Notes under the pieces: generated by a model | The model's database searches: none | Told to the model about the DNA's origin: nothing | The model's input: the letters and a program-made list of their open reading frames with translations, nothing else | Assembly (NCBI RefSeq): GCF_900141705.1 | Contig: NZ_FQYM01000001.1 | Coordinates: 62,001 to 126,000, forward strand | DNA: 64,000 bases | Source: Fibrobacter sp. UWP2 | GTDB lineage: Bacteria > Fibrobacterota > Fibrobacteria > Fibrobacterales > Fibrobacteraceae | Direction of reading: 5' to 3' | Position numbers and translations under genes: made by a program | Shown: piece by piece, positions 6,913 through 15,025 of the stretch | How positions within the stretch are numbered: the first letter of the stretch is position 1 | Layout: each line of letters opens with the position of its first letter

Positions 6913-9372
6913 CGTCTCCGTGCTGCCCATGTTCAACTTGAGATCGGGCAAGTCACGCACATAAATGGCAAAGCTCCAACCCGCAGCAGGGCCCGTCGGG
7001 GTCCACGTGAAGTCGAGCTGCCAGCAGTGCAAAGTCCTGTTGAAGGTAAAGTTGTGTGTCACGAACTTGCCTTCGTTGTAATCGTAACGGGTGCTGTAGC
7101 TCATCTCCCAGTTCACCGTGGGCTGGAACGTGGCGTTGAGTCCCGTCGAGTGGCTGATGTTGTCTTGGAACAAGTCCTTCGCCACGCGCGTGCTCGAGAA
7201 CGTGTAGCGGTAATCCAGCCCGAACGACCACTTGAGCATCTCGTACTTGCCCATTTGCGAGGGGAGCCCCGCATTAAAGTTACCGCTCCAGTGGAAGCTG
7301 CGCGAGAGTTCGTAGCTGTAGTACGTGAGCTCGGGGAACTGCGCCTTGGTGGGCTCGTCAGTGAACCTGTGGTAAACGCTGTGGCGGGTATTCACCGTGA
7401 ACATGTAGTCGGGCAACACCTGCAAGCCAAAGCTCGACGTGATGTCGGACCACTGGAGCGAATCGGCGGCAAAATTATACGACACGTTGTGGCGCGTCGT
7501 AAAGAGGCGGCGGTTCCCGTACTGGTCGTCCACCGCCTTCGCGGTGTCGCCCTTCGTGGTGTCGGGCTTGTACCCCCGCACCTTGAGGTACTTGATGTCG
7601 AAGTCGTTGTTCAGCCCGAGGCCGATCGTCTTCTGCTCAATCTGGTACGGCGTCTGCCCCAGCAAGGGGTGCGGCGCGAACTTTTTGACCGTATCTATCT
7701 CGGGCGCATACGTGTACGAAACGCTTGGCGAGAGCACGTGGCGAAGTCCAGTAAAGCGTCCTATCTCGGGCACCCAAATACCGTAGAGCTTGGTATCGGC
7801 GGTAATGCTGTAATTGTGGTTGTAGGCGACCTGGCCGTACTCGTCGTGCTCCGGGTCCAGGCTCATGTAACGCTTGCGGTACTTTGCAGAATCATTCGGG
7901 TTGATCCAGCCCGTCCCGGTCCAGTAGCCGGTGAACGAAGCGCGTGGCGTCAAGTTGATCACGTCAAAGAGCGAGCCCGAGTAATCCAGGGTGTAGGTTC
8001 CCGTGTAGCCCACGTACTCCGCCGTCGTGTCAATCTCGTTGATAGTGTCCTGGGCTCGGCGCGTGTAGTAGTTGAAGCGGTTCGTAAAGCTGTAATTGAA
8101 CTTTTCGAGGTAAGTCTCGATGGAGCCGTCCTCGGCAGCCATCTCGTCCTCGTCGTACTCAAAGGTGAACAAGGGACCGCTCTGCCGGTACTGAATGTCG
8201 GGGATTTCGCGTTCCATGAGGTCGGTCACCAGGTTGTGCTGTTGCCTCGCCTTGACCGTGAGGCTCTTGTTGTTGCTGAACCTTCCCGAGTAGGTCAGCT
8301 GCGCGTTCGCCTGCTGGTTCAAAATCGTCTCGGCCTCGAGGGCATTGTCCTTACGCACGCTTTGGCTGCTTACAAAAGAGCCCGAGCCGCTCAACGTGTG
8401 CTTGCCGTCGGGAGTCAGGTTCTGGTTGTGCGCAAAGTTGATGTCGTAGCCGCTGTTCGCGAGGTCGAACTCCTCGAGGTAGCTCGTGTAGCTCACGTTA
8501 CCGTCAAGCACGTAGCGCTTTTTGTAGCGCACCTCGCCCGTCATGGTCGAGCGCTCGAACCGCGCCTCCTCGCCCTCGATAATGTCGCCCTTGAGGGTCG
8601 CGTCCCAGTAATCGTTGGGGGCGTAATAAAAGCCCAAGTTGCTCATGTAGTAACCCTGCACCTGGTCTCCGCCGAACTTGGGCGTCAAAAGGCCCGACTT
8701 GCGCCCGCTCTTGAGTGGTGCCACAATCATGGGGAGTACTGCCACCGGCACATCGGCGATGTTCAGCACCACGGGTCGCGCCGTGATGGTCTCCTTGGGC
8801 TTAACCACCATGCGGCGGCCATAAAAATAGAAGTGCTGGTGCGTGGAATCGTTACAGGTGCTAAAATCGCCGCGGGCAATTTGCAGGCGCGTGTCGGGCA
8901 GGCGCCGCACCTCCATGCCGTTCAGCTGCTGGTTGTCTTGGTAGGTCGTCGCGTAGTAAATCTCGCCTATGCGGTTCTTCATGTTGTACTTGAGCCGCAT
9001 ACCCGAAAGCGAGGGGTTCTTGGTCTCGCGCAAAACCGGCTCGCCCGCCGCCACCAGCACCTCGTTCTCCTGGTCAAAGAGGATGGTGTCGGCATCGAGG
9101 GTCGCCGTGCGATACTTGAGCTGGGCACTGTTGTTCAGGTTGAAGGTGGACTTTTCCACGTCGTACACCAGGTCCACGGCACGGTACTCGATGGTATCGG
9201 TCCCCGTGGTATCGTTCATCCAGTCCACCTCGGTGGTGTCTTCTTCGACCTGTTCGCGTTCTTCGAGTTCAAAGCGGGTAAGCTCCTGTCCGTGCACGGA
9301 AGGAGCAGCGATAAGCGCCAGTAAAAACACCAAAACGGCCCACAGGAGCCTATGGGTTCTAGATAAAATCAC
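6907..9372 (-). CDS. lptD: LPS-assembly outer-membrane protein LptD
   Basis: 821 residues, start GTG 9372; the codons after it encode a signal peptide (LLWAVLVFLLALIAAPSVHGQ). Residues about 50-200 are the OstA/LptA-like beta-jellyroll (LDADTILFDQENEVLVAAG). The LptD barrel follows, opened by the motif GRKSGLLTPKFG and made of alternating Y/F-rich beta strands to the C-terminus. LptD inserts lipopolysaccharide into the outer leaflet, which implies a diderm envelope. The lptD signature cysteines for disulfide rearrangement are not evident (only a few Cys). The stop codon is inside a heptad repeat. A strong terminator of the upstream gene at 9391 separates them. Confidence 0.88.
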   Translation of the reverse strand: MILSRTHRLLWAVLVFLLALIAAPSVHGQELTRFELEEREQVEEDTTEVDWMNDTTGTDTIEYRAVDLVYDVEKSTFNLNNSAQLKYRTATLDADTILFDQENEVLVAAGEPVLRETKNPSLSGMRLKYNMKNRIGEIYYATTYQDNQQLNGMEVRRLPDTRLQIARGDFSTCNDSTHQHFYFYGRRMVVKPKETITARPVVLNIADVPVAVLPMIVAPLKSGRKSGLLTPKFGGDQVQGYYMSNLGFYYAPNDYWDATLKGDIIEGEEARFERSTMTGEVRYKKRYVLDGNVSYTSYLEEFDLANSGYDINFAHNQNLTPDGKHTLSGSGSFVSSQSVRKDNALEAETILNQQANAQLTYSGRFSNNKSLTVKARQQHNLVTDLMEREIPDIQYRQSGPLFTFEYDEDEMAAEDGSIETYLEKFNYSFTNRFNYYTRRAQDTINEIDTTAEYVGYTGTYTLDYSGSLFDVINLTPRASFTGYWTGTGWINPNDSAKYRKRYMSLDPEHDEYGQVAYNHNYSITADTKLYGIWVPEIGRFTGLRHVLSPSVSYTYAPEIDTVKKFAPHPLLGQTPYQIEQKTIGLGLNNDFDIKYLKVRGYKPDTTKGDTAKAVDDQYGNRRLFTTRHNVSYNFAADSLQWSDITSSFGLQVLPDYMFTVNTRHSVYHRFTDEPTKAQFPELTYYSYELSRSFHWSGNFNAGLPSQMGKYEMLKWSFGLDYRYTFSSTRVAKDLFQDNISHSTGLNATFQPTVNWEMSYSTRYDYNEGKFVTHNFTFNRTLHCWQLDFTWTPTGPAAGWSFAIYVRDLPDLKLNMGSTETD

Positions 9373-9390
9373 GTGAACCGCAAGATAGAA

Positions 9391-9417
9391 AAATCCCCGC
9401 CTAAAAAAGCGGGGATT
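9391..9417 (-). terminator. Terminator of the PDZ protein gene
   Basis: AATCCCCGC/GCGGGGATT 9-bp stem with an 8-nt loop, followed on the minus strand by TTTTTC. It lies between the PDZ gene stop and lptD start; the A-rich loop is unusual. Confidence 0.75.
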
Positions 9418-9483
9418 CTTTCAAATTTATTCAAAAACAAATGAGCGAACGGTTCTCGTAAAACGAGTGGTCGTTTTGCCTGT

Positions 9484-10296
9484 TTACTTCAAGATAGCAA
9501 ACTTGCCGCTCACAGAGCCGTTATGGTCAATGCTCACCATATAGCGACCGCTCGGGATGTTGGAGGCGTCCCAGGCGACGGTGTTGATGCCGGCGAGGGC
9601 GCCGTCATTCACGAGCCTAGCCACCTGTTCGCCGTCGGCGTTCATGATAGTCACCACAGTCTTGCCCGGGGTCTTAACGCTGTAGCTCACCGCCTTGCGG
9701 GTAAAGCCGCGGAGGGCGATGTCGTTATTGCGCACAACGTTGTTCGTTTGCACCTTGGGTCCAAACTGTTCAGCCTTCTCCACATAAATGCCGTTGAAGT
9801 CCGCCGTCGCCACACGGGCATCTTCCTTAACGAGGCTACCCCTGTTGAGCACGGCCACCAGCTGTTTGTCGTTCACCTTGGCGCTGGCAAAGGTCTCCAG
9901 TTCCTGGGCGTTGAGCTCGGCCTTGTCGCCGTACCAGGCCGACACGTCCTTGTTGTTCAGGTCCTTCACAGTGATCTGGGCACGGCGGAGGGTGGCGGTA
10001 TAGGTTTCGCCTTCGCTAATGTAAGTGATTTCGAGGGGCTTGTTGACCTGCCCACGGAGTTGGTCCTTCGAAAAATCGATGTCGTGACCGGCAAGGGCGA
10101 CACCATCCACGGCGGTAATCACGTCGCCAGCCTGGAGCTTGGTCTCGGCAGCCGGAGTGCCCGGGATGACCTCGGCCACATGTACACCATCCTTGACCTG
10201 GTAAATGGTGATACCGATACCGCCGAAAGATTCATCGGCCATGAGGGGGGCGGCAAGCATCGCCGCCACAAGAGAAGCCTTCACAAGATTCTTCAT
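9484..10296 (-). CDS. Secreted PDZ-domain protein with FlgD-like C-terminal domain
   Basis: 270 residues with signal peptide (KASLVAAMLAAPLMA). Residues 22-110 are a PDZ domain (GIGITIYQ, VAEVIPGTPAAETKLQAGDV, ITAVDGVALAG). There is no protease domain. Residues 200-270 form a FlgD-like beta-sandwich (VSYSVKTPGKTVVTIMNADG, GINTVAWDASNIPSGRYMV), the kind of C-terminal domain used as a type IX secretion sorting signal in Bacteroidota and common on Fibrobacter exported proteins. The sorting role is inference. AGGAG precedes the ATG and terminators flank it, so it is a single-gene unit. Confidence 0.75.
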   Translation of the reverse strand: MKNLVKASLVAAMLAAPLMADESFGGIGITIYQVKDGVHVAEVIPGTPAAETKLQAGDVITAVDGVALAGHDIDFSKDQLRGQVNKPLEITYISEGETYTATLRRAQITVKDLNNKDVSAWYGDKAELNAQELETFASAKVNDKQLVAVLNRGSLVKEDARVATADFNGIYVEKAEQFGPKVQTNNVVRNNDIALRGFTRKAVSYSVKTPGKTVVTIMNADGEQVARLVNDGALAGINTVAWDASNIPSGRYMVSIDHNGSVSGKFAILK

Positions 10297-10340
10297 AAGA
10301 ACTCCTTATAAAAATCAATCCACATAAAATATATAATAAA

Positions 10341-10364
10341 AAATGCCGGATAGGCCGGCATTTT
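10341..10364 (-). terminator. Terminator of the 10400-11032 gene
   Basis: TGCCGG/CCGGCA stem with a short loop followed on the minus strand by TTTTTTATTAT, just downstream of the lipoprotein stop codon. Confidence 0.7.
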
Positions 10365-10399
10365 GACGTAATTTTTCAAGGAAAAATCAACAAACGCGC

Positions 10400-11032
10400 C
10401 TAATCATCGGACGCATCCGGCATGGATTCCACCAGATTGGGGCAGACAATCATGTCTATATGGCACTCGCAACCTTCCGGCAATTCCACTGATTCGCATC
10501 CTCCAAGCCTAATAGGTTCGCGAAACGGGAACACTTCGTCGCCGATGACCACAGTCCTTATACCGGCATATTCCTGCGCGACCATGAACGACAGGCCGGC
10601 TCCCGTACAGAGGCAGGTCGTTTCAACATCTGGAGCATAAACCGGCGTAACATAAAGCGTATCGCCACCCTGACGGAAGTCGACTTTCCTGACAATCTTA
10701 TTGCAAGCAGCGACAACCCCATCAATCGACACCAAAACGGAATCCCCGTTTTCTTCGAGCGTGAAATTGCGGTCCGGCTGCCATTCCCTAGCCGCAGTAT
10801 CGTCGGAAGCCTCTTTTTTCAAGGCGCCCTTTTTCATGTTTTCGACATAATCAAAGTAGGATTCGTCGAAATGGCATGAGCTATGCACGCTGGAGCCGTG
10901 CTCCATTTCCGACACCAGGGATTGAGATTCGTTATTCTGGGCCGAAGATCCATTCGCCTGGGTCGAAGCATCGTCCGAACAGGCGAAAAAGAACATTGCA
11001 GATGCAGCTATCGCTAAAAGTTTGTTTTTCAT
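10400..11032 (-). CDS. Cysteine-rich lipoprotein of unknown function
   Basis: 210 residues. Lipoprotein signal with lipobox AMFFFAC; the mature part starts with a Ser/Asn/Gln-rich tether (about residues 20-45). The C-terminal half has eight or so Cys residues, clustered as TTCLCTG, GGCESVELPEGCECH and MIVCP, which suggests disulfides in an exported domain. The family was not recognised. It has its own terminator and a clear ribosome site (AGGAGG region), so it is probably monocistronic. Confidence 0.72.
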   Translation of the reverse strand: MKNKLLAIAASAMFFFACSDDASTQANGSSAQNNESQSLVSEMEHGSSVHSSCHFDESYFDYVENMKKGALKKEASDDTAAREWQPDRNFTLEENGDSVLVSIDGVVAACNKIVRKVDFRQGGDTLYVTPVYAPDVETTCLCTGAGLSFMVAQEYAGIRTVVIGDEVFPFREPIRLGGCESVELPEGCECHIDMIVCPNLVESMPDASDD

Positions 11033-11158
11033 AACGGCCTCCTATTTTCACTTGTTCCAAATATACACCCCGCAAACTGACTACGCAAGCCATTTCACAA
11101 AAAAACATCTATTTGGCAATATTGAACGACTGGCGTCACTCTTTTTTACACGATGTCG

Positions 11159-12289
11159 CTACTCGAACAGGGCGCCTTCGTCCTCTTCGCCGTCATCGTA
11201 ATCTTCGAGGGTCTTGCCGCTACCGGGGACAATGATGAGCCCTAGCGTCACGGGTTCGCCCTTCAAATTGACGTATGCTTCCAAATAGAGCGTGGTCGAG
11301 AGGCGGATGAGCCTAAGGTCGAGCATGGTGCCGCCCTTGTGGATGCTCTTGGGGTTCCTGTTGAAGAAGAGGAACTTCTTGTTGATGTACTCAAAGCGGT
11401 CCTGTTCGTAGTTTATTTGCCATTCAGAGTTGCCGTCGTTCTCCTGGCGGTAAGTGCAGCGGTCCTTGTCAATGTCGCACTCAAAGCTTGCGCTTTCCTG
11501 GTAACGCTTGTTCCACTCGCGGCTAAAGGCGCAGCTCTGCACGCGGCGACCACCGTTACGTTGTTTGTTCAACTGGTCGTTGATGACCACGTAGTCCATC
11601 TTTTTGTCTTTGACCTGGTTGTACACGTTCATCAAAATGATGTACGCCTCGATATTCTTAGGGCACTTGCCATCCAGTTCCACTTCCTCGTGAGCTTTTA
11701 AAAGGGTCTGTTGCAAGTCGAGGTCAATGGCGTCGGGGATCTCGCTCTCCTTGAGCTTGTCCAACACCTTCTTGGGGGGCACCACCACCACCTTGTCGCC
11801 CTGCTTAATAGCGTAACCCAGTTCGTCGCGCACGTAGTCCAGACACTGCTGCACGTGGATGTGCACCGTATTGGACCCGCCCGAAACAAAGTCCACACCA
11901 ATGCGCACATTCCATGTGCCGGCATCGCTCGTGGAGCCCTTAATCAATTCGCAGAACGGCTCCTCGCGGATACCGTCAATGAACACGACCTTCGCGTTCA
12001 GCTTGGTCACCAGGGAGCCCTCCTTTTCGACGGCACCGCCCAGGCTCCAAAAGTTGGGGTTCAGGCGAAGCACCTCGGCAAAGGCCTTGTCGCCATCGAG
12101 CGCGGGGAGCAGGCTGTCGTTCCTCGCGTTCTTCTCCTTGAGGAGTTCCGAATACTCCGTCGTCACGTTCATGTTGCTAAAGCCGCTGCGCGCCTTGACC
12201 GGCACGCCCACCGTCGCCGCAAACGAGGCCTGCGCAAGCAAAAGCACCAGGGAGAAAAGCATAACAAAGGCAATGGAAAGATTCTTCAT
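11159..12289 (-). CDS. Secreted protein of unknown function
   Basis: 376 residues with a clear signal peptide (MKNLSIAFVMLFSLVLLLAQ, cleavage after ASFA). The mature protein has no transmembrane segment. It contains three regions with Cys pairs (FCELIKG, QQCLDYV, CDIDKDRCTY) and ends in an acidic tail (DYDDGEEDEGALFE). I do not recognise a family. The central region has alternating hydrophobic strands; the acidic tail and periplasmic targeting are what can be said. It is downstream of the HAD/dgt pair, 16 nt away, and may share their transcript. Confidence 0.7.
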   Translation of the reverse strand: MKNLSIAFVMLFSLVLLLAQASFAATVGVPVKARSGFSNMNVTTEYSELLKEKNARNDSLLPALDGDKAFAEVLRLNPNFWSLGGAVEKEGSLVTKLNAKVVFIDGIREEPFCELIKGSTSDAGTWNVRIGVDFVSGGSNTVHIHVQQCLDYVRDELGYAIKQGDKVVVVPPKKVLDKLKESEIPDAIDLDLQQTLLKAHEEVELDGKCPKNIEAYIILMNVYNQVKDKKMDYVVINDQLNKQRNGGRRVQSCAFSREWNKRYQESASFECDIDKDRCTYRQENDGNSEWQINYEQDRFEYINKKFLFFNRNPKSIHKGGTMLDLRLIRLSTTLYLEAYVNLKGEPVTLGLIIVPGSGKTLEDYDDGEEDEGALFE

Positions 12290-12305
12290 ATAAAACCGTA
12301 AAAAG

Positions 12306-12950
12306 CTAGCACAATCCTGTCTCAGGTAAATTTAGCAAATGCGGTATGTGAAAATCCACCCAACTTGGGGCCTCCGCTTTGGGGTTCACCAAAATAGTGG
12401 TCCAGCCGCGGGCGTGGGCAGGCTCCAAGTTGCGCAGGGCATCCTCCAAAAGCACGATTTCGCGCCTGTTTTCGGGGAGTTCCCCGCGGGATTCCAGCCA
12501 CTTTTCCATCTTTTGGTAGGCGCTCTCATGGGGCTTGCCTTCCCAGCCCAGCTGCTTGAGGTCAAAGACCGCGTCAATCGCGCTGTCGATTTTCATGTGA
12601 GCCAAGCCTGCCTCGCTCCAGTCGTGGCGACCGTTTGTAAATACGTACCTCGGGCCCGGTAGTTTTTGCAGGAGGGCGTACTTTTCGGGAGCCTCCTTGG
12701 GGTAAATCAAATACCTGGGCTCATGGATAAAGTCAAAAAAGTCGTCGGGGTCGGTGCCGTTCATCGCCATGAGCCCCGAGAGGGTCGTCCCAAAGCGCAG
12801 CAGGTAATCCTTGCGGATGCGGGTCGCATTCTCGAAGTCACCGCCCACGGTCTTTTGCACAAACTCGGCAATGCGCCTGTCGAGCGAATCCAGGACAAAG
12901 CGTTCCTCTTCGCCATACAGGGTCAGGTCGTAGTCAAAAAGCCAGATCAG
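12306..12950 (-). CDS. HAD-family phosphatase, pyrimidine 5'-nucleotidase-like, probable CTG start
   Basis: Extending the frame upstream of the first ATG (12860) gives the HAD catalytic motif I FDYDLTLYG, which must be part of the protein. No ATG, GTG or TTG occurs in this frame before it. A CTG at 12948-12950 lies 7 nt after GGGAG and is the best start, giving 214 residues. Motif II is YVFTNGRHDW, the conserved Lys is in GWEGKPHESAY, and motif IV is IVLLEDALRNLEPA. The fold and motifs match Sdt1/YjjG-like nucleotidases that dephosphorylate nucleotides; substrate is inferred. The gene begins 2 nt after the dgt stop, and both act on nucleotides, which suggests a small operon for nucleotide pool cleaning. 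The CTG call is inference. Confidence 0.72.
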   Translation of the reverse strand: MIWLFDYDLTLYGEEERFVLDSLDRRIAEFVQKTVGGDFENATRIRKDYLLRFGTTLSGLMAMNGTDPDDFFDFIHEPRYLIYPKEAPEKYALLQKLPGPRYVFTNGRHDWSEAGLAHMKIDSAIDAVFDLKQLGWEGKPHESAYQKMEKWLESRGELPENRREIVLLEDALRNLEPAHARGWTTILVNPKAEAPSWVDFHIPHLLNLPETGLC

Positions 12951-12952
12951 AG

Positions 12953-14260
12953 CTACACTCCCATGGCAAGCCCGCCAATCTGGCGGGCCAGATAGGTCGC
13001 GTAGTTGTCCGTCATGCCGCTCACAAAGTCGAGCACCTGGTGGTAGGCCTCGGCAGCAGATACGCTCTGCCCGATTTTCGCCTGACCAATCAGGCGCACA
13101 ATGCGGTCGGCGCGGTAGGAATTCTTGCCGTTCAGGCGGTAGTCGTACACGCCGTTGATGAACGCGTCGAGCACGGTGGCAAGCGTCGTGTAGCTACCCA
13201 CTTCCAGTTCCGTCTTACGGCGGTCCGGATAGATGCGCTCCACGCCAAGGCGCTTCGCGATGCGGATTCCCCACATCACGTCGGACTTGGAGAGGTCTAT
13301 CAGGTGCTTGGAAAGCTTGCCCTCCATGATTTCTTCGTAATGGTTCACGAATACGACCGCCACGTCGTCAATCAGGTTCTGGATAGCCTTGCCGCGGATG
13401 CTGCTGAGAAAGTCGCGAAAATTCCTCCCGTTCTCCTCGTACTCGCGATCAATATTCACCTCGGGGCCGCACAAGTAGCTGAACATGTCACGCACGTCGG
13501 CAAACGTCAAGATGCCGAGCTCGATGGCGTCCTCTACATCGAGAATGGAATAGCAAATATCGTCGGCAGCCTCTATGAGGTAGACCAGCGGGTGGCGAAC
13601 CCACTTGCCGCTATCGATTTGCGGAAGCCCGAGAGTCTCCGCAGTAATGCTGTAGAGGTCGGCCTCGGTCGAAAAGAGGCTTGTCGGGCAGCCGTACTTG
13701 GCGATTTGCGGGTACTTCATCATCGAGCCGATGGTCGCGTACGTGAGGCGCATGCCACCGTCAAGGAAGTGGTATTCCAGCTTGCTCAAAATGCGGTGGC
13801 CCTGGGCGTTGCCGTCAAAATTCTCGAAATCGGCGATTTCCTTCTCGCTCAGGCCGCATAGCGGCGCGCTGGTGCGGTTCTTGCGGAACCATTCGCGTAT
13901 GGCAGCCTCCCCCGCATGGCCGAACGGCGGGTTGCCTATGTCGTGCGCCAGGCAAGCCGACTGCACGATGGTGCCGAACTGGTACTCGTTAATGTACTTG
14001 GGCAAATACTGCTTGATCAGGTGGAAAATGGTGATAGCAAGGCTTCGGCCCACGCTCGAGACTTCGATGCTGTGCGTGAGGCGGCTGTGCACGTGGTCGT
14101 TCACCGAGAAGGGATGTACCTGAGTCTTACGGCCCAGGCGGCGAAAAGCGGTAGAAAAAACAATGCGGTCGTAATCGCGATGGTAATCGGAGCGGTTCGG
14201 GTCGCGATCGGCAGGATGGCCGTATCGCGTCGCCGACAAAAGAGTTTCCCAGTTGAGCAT
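12953..14260 (-). CDS. dgt: dGTP triphosphohydrolase (dGTPase-like)
   Basis: 435 residues. HD-domain metal site is complete: HSRLTHSIEVSSVGRSLA (first His of the pair) and CLAHDIGNPPFGHAGEAAI (HD dyad). The N-terminus DYHRDYDRIVFSTAFRRLGR KTQV is the family opening, and EAADDICYSILDVEDA contributes the last ligand. The enzyme cleaves dGTP to deoxyguanosine and triphosphate in the cytosol. Length agrees with the dGTPase type 2/3 group rather than the 505-residue E. coli protein. The GTG-TAG end of this gene supplies the ribosome site (GGGAG) for the HAD gene. The antitoxin-toxin pair ends 14 nt upstream. Confidence 0.93.
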   Translation of the reverse strand: MLNWETLLSATRYGHPADRDPNRSDYHRDYDRIVFSTAFRRLGRKTQVHPFSVNDHVHSRLTHSIEVSSVGRSLAITIFHLIKQYLPKYINEYQFGTIVQSACLAHDIGNPPFGHAGEAAIREWFRKNRTSAPLCGLSEKEIADFENFDGNAQGHRILSKLEYHFLDGGMRLTYATIGSMMKYPQIAKYGCPTSLFSTEADLYSITAETLGLPQIDSGKWVRHPLVYLIEAADDICYSILDVEDAIELGILTFADVRDMFSYLCGPEVNIDREYEENGRNFRDFLSSIRGKAIQNLIDDVAVVFVNHYEEIMEGKLSKHLIDLSKSDVMWGIRIAKRLGVERIYPDRRKTELEVGSYTTLATVLDAFINGVYDYRLNGKNSYRADRIVRLIGQAKIGQSVSAAEAYHQVLDFVSGMTDNYATYLARQIGGLAMGV

Positions 14261-14273
14261 GCGGTAAATATAG

Positions 14274-14660
14274 CTAATTGTTTGACCACATGGTTTTTAC
14301 CGGATACCCGGGAATAGTTTTGTCACTAGTTATTATTGTCAAATTTTCTGTTTGAGCCTGGCTGATTATCAAACGATCAAACGGATCCCTATGTATAAGT
14401 TCCAATGATTTAGTATGCTCAATATGTTCAGGAGTCATCCTTAATTGGACGAATCCAGCATCAGCGCACAGTTTAGCCTCTTCTACAACAGAAAAGCCCA
14501 GATCAATTTTTCCCAATTTTTGTTTAATCGCGATTTCCCATAACGAGGCAATGCTGTAAAAGCAAAGTTCCCGTTCCATTAAATCCTTAATGGAACGCGG
14601 CAACTCACTACTTCCTTGGGCATACCAAAGAATAGCACATGTATCCAGTAAAAACTGCAT
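14274..14660 (-). CDS. PIN-domain toxin (VapC-like)
   Basis: 128 residues. PIN-domain acidic residues are in place: FLLDTCAILWY (first Asp), LWEIAIKQKLGK (Glu), RDPFDRLIISQA (Asp) and IITSDKTIPGYPV (last Asp). VapC-type PIN proteins are RNases that cut tRNA or rRNA when released from the antitoxin. The ATG overlaps the TAA of the antitoxin gene (ATGTAATG context), the usual layout of type II systems. The base composition is clearly more AT-rich than dgt next to it, which suggests acquisition. Confidence 0.88.
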   Translation of the reverse strand: MQFLLDTCAILWYAQGSSELPRSIKDLMERELCFYSIASLWEIAIKQKLGKIDLGFSVVEEAKLCADAGFVQLRMTPEHIEHTKSLELIHRDPFDRLIISQAQTENLTIITSDKTIPGYPVKTMWSNN

Positions 14661-14869
14661 TACATGTAATCCGCAAAGTCAGCTACTGGCGCATTGAAGT
14701 CTGGAGCAATGTAAGTAATCTTATCTTTCATTGCCCCAAAACAGGATTTTCTGGGAGTCTTTGCCGATGCGCTATTTTTGGCGATGAGAAAATCAGCAAA
14801 ATCCAACATCTCCTGCAGATACTGCAGGGGAATCTTTGAAATTTTTTCTTCCAGTAATTCGTACGGCAT
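14660..14869 (-). CDS. Antitoxin of the PIN toxin (DUF2281-like)
   Basis: 69 residues. MPYELLEEKISKIPLQYLQE followed by MLDFADFLIA is the helical pattern of DUF2281 antitoxins, which partner PIN toxins; the C-terminal half (residues 40-69) should wrap the toxin. It is the promoter-proximal gene, has a GGAG ribosome site, and its stop overlaps the toxin start. DNA binding is not visible as a known fold, but an inverted repeat covers its promoter. Confidence 0.82.
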   Translation of the reverse strand: MPYELLEEKISKIPLQYLQEMLDFADFLIAKNSASAKTPRKSCFGAMKDKITYIAPDFNAPVADFADYM

Positions 14870-14890
14870 TATACAGCCTCTCCACTGATA

Positions 14891-14926
14891 AATATATAGT
14901 TCCGTACGTATTTTAGCAAGATACGT
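14891..14926 (-). promoter_or_regulatory. Promoter and candidate operator of the toxin-antitoxin operon
   Basis: On the minus strand a -35 TTGCTA (14914-14919) and a -10 TATATT (14891-14896) are 17 bp apart. A perfect inverted repeat ACGTAT-N9-ATACGT (14906-14926) overlaps the -35, as expected for autorepression by the toxin-antitoxin complex. Autorepression is inferred. Confidence 0.6.
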
Positions 14927-15025
14927 GCCACAAAAATGCGACGTTTTTATTTAAAAAACGCCTTATCTGTCTAAAAAAAGTCCAGACAGTGTTCAACTTA
15001 CACATTTATGGACAGTATTTGATCG

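Noticed and set aside
6904-9324. 806-codon plus-strand ORF
   Set aside because: Antisense of lptD; the translation is rich in Val/Arg/His without domains, while the other strand gives a clear LptD.
14939-14991. Terminator hairpins after the FISUMP gene
   Set aside because: Two AT-rich inverted repeats are present but the stems are weak and the T runs are not placed cleanly, so they are not listed as features.
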